This document shows positions 34,212 to 42,052 of a DNA stretch of 64,000 bases, one piece after another. Numbering within the stretch: position 1 is the first letter of the stretch; every line of letters starts with the position of its first letter. This DNA is from Flavobacterium anhuiense. GTDB lineage: Bacteria > Bacteroidota > Bacteroidia > Flavobacteriales > Flavobacteriaceae. The position numbers and the translations under genes are program-made. Under the pieces are notes generated by a model. That model searched no databases. It was given only the letters and a program-made list of their open reading frames with translations, and was not told where the DNA came from. The stretch is from NCBI RefSeq assembly GCF_004151235.1, contig NZ_JUIV01000020.1, positions 1 through 64,000 on the forward strand, in the 5' to 3' direction.

Positions 34212-34240
34212 TTGTTACATAAACTAAAATATTATATTTG
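34212..34240 (+). promoter_or_regulatory. Putative promoter of the AraC-type regulator gene
   Basis: TTG (34212-34214), an 18-nt spacer and TATATTTG (34233-34240) match the Bacteroidetes TTG/TAnnTTTG promoter, 21 bp upstream of the start codon at 34262. Confidence 0.65.
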
Positions 34241-34261
34241 TTTAATATTCATAAAAGATAA

Positions 34262-35395
34262 ATGGACAAATTAGATTTATTACAGGGAATTGCTCGAATT
34301 TCTGTTTTTGTTTCCTTATTAATGGCCTTTTTTTTACTGACTGTTAAAACAGAAAATAAACTGTCAAACCGCATTTTTGCTTTGTTTTTTATTTTTTCGG
34401 CTATAGATCTTAGCGGTTTCTTTATGTACTTGTATACAGAAGATCACCGAAATTTAGAAATTTTCAGAGCAACTTTCTGTCTGTTGGGAATGCCATCGTT
34501 TTATCTTTATGTATTAGCTGTTTGTTATTCAGATTTTCGATTGAAATGGAAACATTTAATTCATCTGCTTCCTTTTGTGATAGTCAATTTAATTTTTATA
34601 CCTAGAATATATTTAAGTATTGTAAATGGAAGTTTCATTGGCACATTAAATGAAATGTCTGAAATCTATTTTATTCAGATTTTAATCGAATTGCAGTATG
34701 GTTTTTATATCGTAAGCGTTTTTCTGATTTTGAAGAAGTATAAAGAAATCTATTTGGAGAATTATGCCAATACAGGTATTTCGACTTATAAATGGCTTTT
34801 TCAAATGACTTGCGTATTTCTAGTGGCGCATTCTATTGTCGCATTAAAAAATGTACTTCGATATAGCGGTTTTAGAGAAGTTTTTTTATGGGCAAATGTG
34901 CTTGTTGGAACTATTGCTTTATTTATAACTTGTTGGTTTATAATGAAAGCTTTAAAACATCCAGAGCTTTTTAGAGGAGTAAATTCTAAATTAAAACTGA
35001 CCAAAGATATTCTGCCTGAGGTTGAAGAAAAAACAGAAACTAGCAGTGAGCAAAACGATCTGATTAATACTCAGATATCGGCACTAAAACAATACATGGT
35101 AGATAAAGAGCCGTTTCTTGATCCATCGCTTACGATTCAAGAATTGGCAAATCAAATTAATATGCCTGTTAGAGATTTATCTGTTTTAATTAATCATCAT
35201 ATGGACCAGCATTTTTTTGATTTTGTGAATGAATACCGCATTCAAAAAGCGATGCATATTCTGAAAGATCAATCGAAAAACCAGGTTACAGTGTTGGAAA
35301 TATTGTATGAAGTGGGTTTTAATTCGAAATCTTCTTTTAATACTTCATTCAAAAAATATACAAATTTGACGCCTACAGCATACAGAAATAGTTAA
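34262..35395 (+). CDS. Membrane-bound AraC-family regulator
   Basis: A 377-residue protein. The first 235 residues contain about seven hydrophobic helices (for example SVFVSLLMAFFLLTV, IFALFFIFSAIDLSGFF, LLGMPSFYLYVLAVCY). After a linker, residues about 275-377 carry an AraC-type double helix-turn-helix (LTIQELANQINMPVRDLSVLINHHM and VTVLEILYEVGFNSKSSFNTSFKKYTNLTPTAYR). It may sense a membrane or periplasmic signal and act directly on DNA. The neighbouring downstream barrel gene is a plausible target. A terminator separates the two. Confidence 0.9.
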   Translation: MDKLDLLQGIARISVFVSLLMAFFLLTVKTENKLSNRIFALFFIFSAIDLSGFFMYLYTEDHRNLEIFRATFCLLGMPSFYLYVLAVCYSDFRLKWKHLIHLLPFVIVNLIFIPRIYLSIVNGSFIGTLNEMSEIYFIQILIELQYGFYIVSVFLILKKYKEIYLENYANTGISTYKWLFQMTCVFLVAHSIVALKNVLRYSGFREVFLWANVLVGTIALFITCWFIMKALKHPELFRGVNSKLKLTKDILPEVEEKTETSSEQNDLINTQISALKQYMVDKEPFLDPSLTIQELANQINMPVRDLSVLINHHMDQHFFDFVNEYRIQKAMHILKDQSKNQVTVLEILYEVGFNSKSSFNTSFKKYTNLTPTAYRNS

Positions 35396-35434
35396 AAATA
35401 AGCGCTTTGTAAAAAGTCGTACTTCAAGCTAATT

Positions 35435-35480
35435 AAAGTCGAACCAGTTTTAGAAATAGAAATTGGTTCGACTTTTTTTT
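35435..35480 (+). terminator. Terminator after the AraC-type gene
   Basis: Stem AAAGTCGAACCAGTTT / AAATTGGTTCGACTTT (one G-T pair) with a 10-nt loop and a run of T, about 40 bp past the stop codon. Confidence 0.85.
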
Positions 35481-35551
35481 GTCGGTCGCATAGGCAGATT
35501 TTCTAAGGCAACTTTGCTTCAAATTAATCGAACAAGTTAAAATTAGAAACC

Positions 35552-37930
35552 ATGAAAAAAGTAAACCTTCTTATCTTTTTAGTATTTCCTTTATTTTGTT
35601 TAGCACAATCACTTAAGTTAAAAGGAAAAATAGCCAGCGAAAAAATGCCATTGGAATGGGCAGATATTTCAGTATCAAATTCAGAAGGAAAAATTATTGA
35701 TGGAACTACAACCAAACAAGATGGTTCTTTTGAAATAAATCTTAAAAAAGGAACTTATAAAATAGAGATTAGTCTTTTGGGATTTGAAGAATATGAAAAA
35801 GAAACCATTATTGAAAAGGATACTGATTTAGGAATAATTATTTTAAAAGAAAGTGCAACACATTTGGTAGAAGTTGTAGTTCAGAATAAGAAGAAAACTG
35901 TCGAGCAGAAAACAGATCGTCTGATTTACAATCTGGAAAATAACGTTACAACGGTTGGTGGAGACGCTTTGGGAGCCATTAATACTGCACCGGGAGTTGT
36001 GGTAAAAAATGATGCCATTACGATATTAGGAAAAGGAACTTCTCGTGTTATGATTGATGGCAGAATAATTGAGTTGACAGGAGAGGAATTGAATAATTAT
36101 TTGAAATCTATTTCGTCTGCTGATATTAAAAATATTGAAATCATTAGTAATCCGCCTGCTAAATATGATGCAGAAGGAACTGGAGGTTTGATTAATATTA
36201 TCATGAAAAAAGGAGTTCGCGATTCTTGGAAAAATACTACGACGGTTTCTTACGATCAGAATAAATATGGGATTGGGACTTTGAGAGACAACTTTTTCTA
36301 TAATAAAAATAAGTTTAGATTTTCTGCCAGCATTAATGGTAAAACAGGTTATTTGAACGCAACAGACGATTTAAAAATGTATTTTCCTGACGGATTATCG
36401 CACATGTACAGTACAACAAAAGTAAAAACAGAAAATCTTTCGGGAAAACTAGCTTTAGATTATGATCTTTCAGAGCGTACGACAATTGGTTTTCAATATT
36501 TAAACGACAGAAATAATCCAGATTTTAAATCGGATATTAGAATTGATAATTATAATCATCAAAACCAATTGGATAATGTGACGCTAAATGATAGTTATAC
36601 CGATAAAGGTTCAAGAAATCAAACCTACAACGCGCATTTGATTACAAAATTGGATTCAAAAAGAAAACTATCTTTTGATGTGGATTATTTTGATTTCAGT
36701 TCTAATTTCGACCGAAATTTTGTTGCTAATAATTATACGCCGGATATGATATTTATTGATGTAAATCAGTCAGGGAGAAATATTTCAAATCAGGATATTG
36801 ACAATTGGAGTTTTAAGGCAGATATGGAGCATCCTTTGCCATCGTTTAATTTATCTTATGGAGCAAAAATGAGCTTTACCAATAGCATAAGCGATGTCGT
36901 TTTTTACAATACTGCTACAGGAACTCCAGAATTAGATCCGAGTCAATCAAATCGATTTAAATACACTGAAAATAATCAGGCGGTTTACATTAATGGAGAT
37001 AAAAAAATAAACGAAAAGTGGAATCTTCAAATGGGTTTGCGACTTGAAAATACCCAGACTAACGGGTTTTCTGAAACGCTGAATCAGGAGAATACAAATA
37101 ATTATTTGAAGCTGTTTCCGACTTTTTATGCTTCGTACAAGAAAAACGAGAATAATAGTTTTAGTTTGAATTATGGGAAAAGAATCAATAGACCTCGTTT
37201 TGATTTGCTGAATCCTTTTAGGGTTTATATTAATAGTAACAGTTATTCTGAGGGAAATCCGTTTTTAAAGCCTTCATTTAGTGATAATTTTGAATTGTCG
37301 CATTCTTATAAAGAAGTTTTAAGAACAAGTGTTTTTGTAAATGCCATTACAAACGGATATGGAATTGTTTTTACCTCAAACCCAGAAACAAATACGCAAA
37401 TCGTAACGCGTGAGAATTATTATAATGGTTTGAATTACGGTGTTGGTGAAACTTATTCGGCAACTTTTGCAGACTGGTGGCAAAGCGAAAATACATTGTA
37501 CTTTTTGGGGTCTGAAACGAAGTTTATAAACGGCATAAATGCAACGCCATCAAATAGTTTACAGATTGATTTCACGACAAATAATACATTTGTTTTAGGG
37601 AAAAACACGAAACTTCAAATTGATTTCAATTATAGTTCACCTTTTAAAAGCGGTTTGTATGAGGTTGGTTATGTTTCAAGTTTTGATATTGGTTTCAAAC
37701 AAGATTTGTTGAATAAAACGCTTCAAATTGCCTTTTTAGCCAATGATATTTTTAATACTTCTTATTTAAAAGATTTCACTTCGGTTGTAAATGGTGTGAA
37801 ACAGGTTTATAGCCAAAATGAAAGCAATCGTTTTGTGCGTTTGTCTGTGATTTACAATTTTGGAAATAAAAAGATTAATGTTAAGGAACGCGCTTTCGGA
37901 AATCAGGACGAGAAGAAGAGGGCTAACTAA
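35552..37930 (+). CDS. TonB-dependent receptor-like outer-membrane beta-barrel protein
   Basis: A 792-residue outer-membrane protein. Signal peptide (MKKVNLLIFLVFPLFCLAQ), then a CarboxypepD_reg-like domain (residues about 20-110), a plug (GDALGAINTAPGVVVKNDAI, RVMIDGRIIELTGEELNNYLKSI, KNIEIISNPPAKYDAEGTGGLINI) and a barrel of the OMP_b-brl_3 type. This subgroup lacks a SusD partner and often sits near regulators, as here beside the AraC-type gene. The ligand cannot be predicted. It ends in a charged tail (QDEKKRAN), unusual for barrels, which normally end in an aromatic residue. Confidence 0.88.
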   Translation: MKKVNLLIFLVFPLFCLAQSLKLKGKIASEKMPLEWADISVSNSEGKIIDGTTTKQDGSFEINLKKGTYKIEISLLGFEEYEKETIIEKDTDLGIIILKESATHLVEVVVQNKKKTVEQKTDRLIYNLENNVTTVGGDALGAINTAPGVVVKNDAITILGKGTSRVMIDGRIIELTGEELNNYLKSISSADIKNIEIISNPPAKYDAEGTGGLINIIMKKGVRDSWKNTTTVSYDQNKYGIGTLRDNFFYNKNKFRFSASINGKTGYLNATDDLKMYFPDGLSHMYSTTKVKTENLSGKLALDYDLSERTTIGFQYLNDRNNPDFKSDIRIDNYNHQNQLDNVTLNDSYTDKGSRNQTYNAHLITKLDSKRKLSFDVDYFDFSSNFDRNFVANNYTPDMIFIDVNQSGRNISNQDIDNWSFKADMEHPLPSFNLSYGAKMSFTNSISDVVFYNTATGTPELDPSQSNRFKYTENNQAVYINGDKKINEKWNLQMGLRLENTQTNGFSETLNQENTNNYLKLFPTFYASYKKNENNSFSLNYGKRINRPRFDLLNPFRVYINSNSYSEGNPFLKPSFSDNFELSHSYKEVLRTSVFVNAITNGYGIVFTSNPETNTQIVTRENYYNGLNYGVGETYSATFADWWQSENTLYFLGSETKFINGINATPSNSLQIDFTTNNTFVLGKNTKLQIDFNYSSPFKSGLYEVGYVSSFDIGFKQDLLNKTLQIAFLANDIFNTSYLKDFTSVVNGVKQVYSQNESNRFVRLSVIYNFGNKKINVKERAFGNQDEKKRAN

Positions 37931-37939
37931 ATTAGATAA

Positions 37940-38000
37940 TTAAAAAAATGTGCCAATTAGATAATGATAATTTTCTAATTGACACATTTCCTAATTGACA
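37940..38000. terminator. Bidirectional hairpin between convergent genes
   Basis: AATGTGCCAATTAG and CTAATTGACACATT are imperfect reverse complements (one bulge) around a short AT-rich loop; a second copy of the right arm follows (CTAATTGACACATT again at about 37992). It lies between the barrel gene and the ZIP gene and contains no GC-rich stem, so its strength is doubtful. Confidence 0.5.
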
Positions 38001-38002
38001 CA

Positions 38003-38671
38003 TTATAAAAAGAATGCCAATAAAATTCCGAGAACAATCATCGAAACTTTGGCAATGTTGAATTTATGCCCTTCACTGCTTTCAAAAATAATCGTTGATG
38101 AAATGTGAAATAAAATACCAATTACGATTGCTGTTATTTCGGTGTAATATTTACTCAAAAAAGGCAAATATTCAGAAGCTACTGTTCCTAGCGGTGTCAT
38201 GATAGCAAATGTAAGCATGAACGCAAAAATGGCTTTTTTGTTTAAATCGGCATTAATGAAAAATGTCGTTAAGATTACAGCGATTGGAAGGTGATGAATG
38301 GCAATTCCGACAGCCAAACCGTGGTGATGGCTTACTGGAAAGCCTTCTAAAAAGGCATGAATGCAAAGACTGGCAAACAACAGCCACGGAATTTGAGACA
38401 TTTTTGCATGTCCGTGAACGTGTCCGTGTTCTGCTCCTTTTGAGAAAAATTCGAGTACGATCTGGAATAAAATTCCGACCATTATGAAGATTCCGATATT
38501 ATGATTATGCGATTCGTAAACTTCAGGAAGAAGGTGCATTACGGTCAATGACAATAAAAAAGAACCGCTAAAAGCCAGTAGCAATTTTAAATTGGTTTTG
38601 TTTTCGGGTTTTATAAACAAAGCCGCGCTATATCCTAAAAGTACAGAAAATAAGGGTAATAAATAGTTCAT
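38003..38671 (-). CDS. ZIP-family metal transporter
   Basis: A 222-residue inner-membrane protein with seven to eight helices. The His-rich loop GAEHGHVHGHAKM (about residues 80-92) and the metal-path helices HAFLEGFPVSHHHGLAVGIAIHHLPIAV identify the ZIP (zinc/iron permease) family. It would import zinc or another divalent metal. Slightly short, which is usual for the Bacteroidetes ZIP subgroup. The gene stands alone with octamer arrays upstream. Confidence 0.92.
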   Translation of the reverse strand: MNYLLPLFSVLLGYSAALFIKPENKTNLKLLLAFSGSFLLSLTVMHLLPEVYESHNHNIGIFIMVGILFQIVLEFFSKGAEHGHVHGHAKMSQIPWLLFASLCIHAFLEGFPVSHHHGLAVGIAIHHLPIAVILTTFFINADLNKKAIFAFMLTFAIMTPLGTVASEYLPFLSKYYTEITAIVIGILFHISSTIIFESSEGHKFNIAKVSMIVLGILLAFFL

Positions 38672-38679
38672 TTATATTT

Positions 38680-38757
38680 GTTTAACCGTTGATTCGTTTA
38701 ATCGTTTAATTGTTTTCTTTGCCGATTAAACGGTTAAACAATTAAATGATTAACCAA
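38680..38757. repeat. Facing GTTTAATN / GATTAAAC octamer arrays
   Basis: The left arm (about 38681-38713) contains GTTTAACC, GTTGATTC, GTTTAATC and GTTTAATT in strict 8-bp phase. The right arm (about 38726-38755) contains GATTAAAC, GGTTAAAC, AATTAAAT and GATTAACC in the same phase and opposite sense. It fills the spacer between the ZIP and methyltransferase genes. Confidence 0.85.
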
Positions 38758-38758
38758 T

Positions 38759-39523
38759 TTATTTAAAAATCATGATTAATCTTTCGCTTTCAGTTTTATG
38801 GAATTTTTTGAGTTTATAGTCTCCAAAAATGTCCAGAAGGAAAATTCCAGCTTCGTCCATTAAATCCTGAAAGTCTTTCAAAGTTAGTGCTTTTACTTTT
38901 TCTGTAAAATGATATTTTCTGCCTTTGTCTTCAAAATCAATTTCTTTGAAAATATGTCCGTCTTCAACATATCTTTTGATGTGAAAATCTATTTCGTCAA
39001 CCGTTTTTACTTCTTCAGGCACAAGATTTTCAATAACGTTTGCCACGTTCATGAAATCGATAACAGCAAAACCATATTCAGACAGACTTTCCTTAATTGC
39101 CTTTAAGGTTGTTAGATTATCATCGTCGCTTTCGAAATAGCCAAAACTAGTGAAAAGGTTAAAAATAGCGTCGAACTTTTCTTCAAACGGCTCGCGCATA
39201 TCGTGCACTTTAAAATGCAGTGTTTCGTTGCTGTTTTTGCTGGCCTCGGCAATACTGTTTTCAGACAAATCTGCTCCTAAAACATCATAGCCAAGTTGAT
39301 TTAAATAAATAGAATGACGGCCTTTTCCGCACGCTAAATCCAATACTTTTGCTTTCTCAGGCAAATTAAGGTAATGCGTTAAATTGTCCATGAAAATCTG
39401 AGCTTCACGATAATTACGATCCTTATAAAGAATGTGATAATATGGCGTATCAAACCATGAAGAATACCAGTTTTGATTATCGTCTTCTTGGTTTGGGGTT
39501 GATGCGTTATGTTCTTGAGACAT
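38759..39523 (-). CDS. Class I SAM-dependent methyltransferase
   Basis: A 254-residue cytoplasmic methyltransferase. The SAM-binding motif I is KVLDLACGKGRHSIYL (about residues 59-74), motif II follows at DVLGADLSENSI, and the post-motif NLFTSFGYFESDDDN is typical of the small-molecule methyltransferase group (Methyltransf_25). The substrate is not evident. It is divergent from the THUMP methyltransferase gene. Confidence 0.88.
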   Translation of the reverse strand: MSQEHNASTPNQEDDNQNWYSSWFDTPYYHILYKDRNYREAQIFMDNLTHYLNLPEKAKVLDLACGKGRHSIYLNQLGYDVLGADLSENSIAEASKNSNETLHFKVHDMREPFEEKFDAIFNLFTSFGYFESDDDNLTTLKAIKESLSEYGFAVIDFMNVANVIENLVPEEVKTVDEIDFHIKRYVEDGHIFKEIDFEDKGRKYHFTEKVKALTLKDFQDLMDEAGIFLLDIFGDYKLKKFHKTESERLIMIFK

Positions 39524-39659
39524 TTATTCTATTTCAATTAATTCAAAGTCCGGCAAATTTAGTGTATTTTTGCCGAAAAATAACTATTTCGCTACGATAC
39601 GTATTTATACCAGTATAATAAAATGTTATAGCGATTGGCTTTTTTTAATTGAAAAAGAA

Positions 39660-40817
39660 ATGGAAGAAAATTTTAAAATGATTGCCAAATGTTTTTTTGG
39701 CTTTGAAGAAATATTAGAAAAAGAATTGCGCACACTTGGCGCTCAGGATGTTGAAAAAGGAGTGAGAATGGTGAGCTTTAAAGGAGATAAAGGTTTTATG
39801 TACAAAGCCAATCTTTCTTTGCGTACGGCTCTTAAAGTCCTTAAACCAATTTATTCTTTTAGAGCAAATAATGAGCAGGCTTTATACAAAGGTATTTCGG
39901 GTTTAAACTGGTCAAAATATTTAAATGCGAATCAGACTTTTGTGATTGATACCACGGTGCATTCTACTTATTTCAATCATTCTGAATTTGTTTCTCAGAA
40001 ATGTAAAGATGCAATTGTAGACCAGTTTAGAGAAAGAACAGGGCAAAGACCAAGCATAGACAAGCAATATCCAGATTTACGCATTAATATTCATATCGAT
40101 AAAGATCAGGTTTCGGTAGCTTTAGACACTTCTGGGGCTTCTCTTCATCAGCGTGGTTATAGAACAGCTACGAATATTGCGCCAATTAATGAGGTTTTAG
40201 CAGCTGGAATCCTTTTATTGTCTGGATGGGAAGGGCAAAGCCATTTTCTTGACCCAATGTGCGGTTCTGGAACTTTCTTGGCAGAAGCGGCTATGATTGC
40301 CTGCAATATTCCAGCAAACATCAACAGAAAAGAGTTCGCTTTTGAAAAATGGAAAGATTGGGATAATGATTTGTTTGATACAATTGTGGATAGTTTAATG
40401 AAAAAAACACGCGAGTTTCATTATACGATTAAAGGTTTTGATAAAGCACCAAGTGCTGTAAACAAAGCCAAAGACAATATCAGAAATGCCAATTTAGAAG
40501 ATTATATTAAGGTTTACGAAGAAAATTTCTTTGACACGGAAAAAGAAACAGAAGGAAAACTTCATATCGTTTTCAATCCGCCTTACGATGAGCGTTTAGA
40601 TATTAATATGGAAAGATTCTATGCTAATATTGGAAACACTTTGAAGAAAAATTATCCTGGAACAAATGCTTGGTTTATCACGGCAAATCTTGAAGCTTTA
40701 AAATTTGTAGGATTAAAACCGTCAAGAAAAATCAAACTTTTCAACGGAAGTCTTGAAGCGCGTTTGGTGAAATACGAAATGTACGAAGGAAGTAAGAGAA
40801 CGAAATTTCAGTCATAA
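39660..40817 (+). CDS. THUMP-domain 23S rRNA guanine methyltransferase (RlmL N-terminal type)
   Basis: About 385 residues from the ATG at 39660 (MEENFKMIAKCFFGFEEILEKEL); the upstream TTG frame extension is unlikely. A THUMP RNA-binding domain (about residues 55-160) precedes a methyltransferase domain with FLDPMCGSGTFLAEAAMIA and the base-methylating motif IVFNPPYDERL. This matches the single-domain relatives of E. coli RlmL/RlmK that methylate guanine N2 in 23S rRNA. The exact target is inferred. Confidence 0.9.
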   Translation: MEENFKMIAKCFFGFEEILEKELRTLGAQDVEKGVRMVSFKGDKGFMYKANLSLRTALKVLKPIYSFRANNEQALYKGISGLNWSKYLNANQTFVIDTTVHSTYFNHSEFVSQKCKDAIVDQFRERTGQRPSIDKQYPDLRINIHIDKDQVSVALDTSGASLHQRGYRTATNIAPINEVLAAGILLLSGWEGQSHFLDPMCGSGTFLAEAAMIACNIPANINRKEFAFEKWKDWDNDLFDTIVDSLMKKTREFHYTIKGFDKAPSAVNKAKDNIRNANLEDYIKVYEENFFDTEKETEGKLHIVFNPPYDERLDINMERFYANIGNTLKKNYPGTNAWFITANLEALKFVGLKPSRKIKLFNGSLEARLVKYEMYEGSKRTKFQS

Positions 40818-40962
40818 GTTTCTAAGATACTAAGATTCTGAGATGCTAAGAATTTTAGTGAAATGAAAAAAATATAATTTAAAATAAATTTTAAGTTTCT
40901 AAGAATATAAGTTGCAAGAAGAAAAACTTAGCATCTTAGCATCTCAGAACCTTAGCAACTCT
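40818..40962. repeat. Inverted CTRAGNTN octamer arrays, 40.8 kb
   Basis: The forward arm (about 40820-40855) is CTAAGATA, CTAAGATT, CTGAGATG, CTAAGAAT in 8-bp phase. The reverse arm (about 40927-40962) holds CTTAGCAT, CTTAGCAT, CTCAGAAC, CTTAGCAA. Over 22 bp the two arms differ by a single position. The first array starts directly after the stop codon of the THUMP gene. Confidence 0.9.
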
Positions 40963-40970
40963 AAAAAAAC

Positions 40971-41207
40971 ATGTCAAAACTACAACTACGAGCTTTTTTA
41001 TACCAATTAGCAGCTTTTGCAATTCTATTTCTTGCATTTAGATATTTGATTGCTGCTTATACAGGACTGACTGGAATTTGGATTCCGATGACGGCATTTG
41101 TAATTGGAACTATTATTGGTCCTAAATTTCAAGCTGTGAGAACCAAAGACGGCGAAAAGCTTTTTATGAAATGGCTTTTTATAAAAGGAATCAAAGAAAT
41201 CGAATAA
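40971..41207 (+). CDS. Small membrane protein, function unknown
   Basis: A 78-residue protein with two transmembrane helices (about residues 10-28 and 36-52; PMTAFVIGTIIGPKF between them) and a basic C-terminal tail. It starts 8 bp after the octamer array and ends 9 bp before the racemase gene on the same strand, so the two may be co-transcribed. No named family. Confidence 0.75.
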   Translation: MSKLQLRAFLYQLAAFAILFLAFRYLIAAYTGLTGIWIPMTAFVIGTIIGPKFQAVRTKDGEKLFMKWLFIKGIKEIE

Positions 41208-41216
41208 TCAAAATAT

Positions 41217-41909
41217 ATGAAGAAAATTGGACTTATCGGCGGAATCAGCTGGGTTTCTACATCAGATTATTATACTTTAATTAATAAAGGGATTAATGAA
41301 AAACTCGGCGGATTGAATTTCTCTGAGTGTTTGATTTACTCTTTTAATTATGCCGATATTAAAAAGAATAACGATGCCAACGATTGGGATTCGACTTTTA
41401 GTATGCTTTTGAAAGCTGCAGAAGTTTTAAAATCGGGCGGGGCAGAAGCTATTCTTTTATGTGCCAATACCATGCATTTAATTGCAGATAGACTGCAAAA
41501 TGCTATTGATATTCCTCTTATTCATATTGCTGAAGAAACAGCAATTGAAATTGAGAAAAAACAGCTGAAGAAAGTAGGTCTTTTGGGAACGAAATTTACT
41601 ATGGAATTGGATTTCTTTAAAGACAAACTTGCTGACAAAGGAATTGAAACAATAATTCCAGTAAGCGAAGAAGTCAAAGATTTCATTCATTATACGATTT
41701 TTGAAGAATTAGGAAGAGGACTTGCAACAGAAGAGACAAAAAAACGTTATCTAGAAATAGCAAATGAATTGATAAAAAACGGAGCAGAGGGGATCATTTT
41801 AGGGTGTACTGAAATTCCGCTAGTCATAAAAGAAGGAGACTTAAATGTTCCGATTTTTGACACAACTTTAATACACACACAAGCAGCAATTAATTTTCAA
41901 TTAACATAG
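41217..41909 (+). CDS. Aspartate/glutamate racemase family protein
   Basis: A 230-residue PLP-independent racemase of the Asp/Glu/hydantoin family. The two catalytic Cys lie in AILLCANTMHLIADRL (about residue 83) and GIILGCTEIPLVI (about residue 196), and the N-terminus KKIGLIGGISWVSTSDYY is typical. It probably interconverts D- and L-aspartate, although broader specificity is common. Cytoplasmic. Followed by a terminator hairpin nested in an octamer array. Confidence 0.92.
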   Translation: MKKIGLIGGISWVSTSDYYTLINKGINEKLGGLNFSECLIYSFNYADIKKNNDANDWDSTFSMLLKAAEVLKSGGAEAILLCANTMHLIADRLQNAIDIPLIHIAEETAIEIEKKQLKKVGLLGTKFTMELDFFKDKLADKGIETIIPVSEEVKDFIHYTIFEELGRGLATEETKKRYLEIANELIKNGAEGIILGCTEIPLVIKEGDLNVPIFDTTLIHTQAAINFQLT

Positions 41910-41912
41910 TTT

Positions 41913-42043
41913 CGAGTTGCTAAGCTACTAAGGTTCTAAGTTGCTTAGTTTCTAAACATCATAAAAAAAGGGGAAAATTCAAATTGAATTTTCCCCTTTT
42001 TTTTTAATCTTAGAACCTTAGTATCTTAGAATCTTAGCGTCTA
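41913..42043. repeat. Inverted CTRAGNTN octamer arrays, 41.9 kb
   Basis: The forward arm (about 41917-41957: CTAAGCTA, CTAAGGTT, CTAAGTTG, CTTAGTTT) and the reverse arm (about 42009-42043: CTTAGAAC, CTTAGTAT, CTTAGAAT, CTTAGCGT) flank a strong central terminator hairpin, between convergent genes. Confidence 0.9.
41966..42004. terminator. Bidirectional terminator between the racemase and DUF6048 genes
   Basis: AAAAGGGGAAAATTCAA and TTGAATTTTCCCCTTTT form a perfect 17-bp stem, with A/T runs on both sides that suit termination in both directions. It lies in the loop of the octamer-array pair. Confidence 0.9.
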
Positions 42044-42052
42044 AAAAAAAAA

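Noticed and set aside
35552-37930. SusC/SusD polysaccharide-utilisation locus
   Set aside because: No SusD, no glycoside hydrolases and no hybrid two-component regulator nearby; the barrel is of the lone OMP_b-brl_3 type.
40818-40962. Octamer arrays as a CRISPR
   Set aside because: Units are 8 bp, contiguous and degenerate, with no spacers of 25-40 bp and no cas genes in the window.
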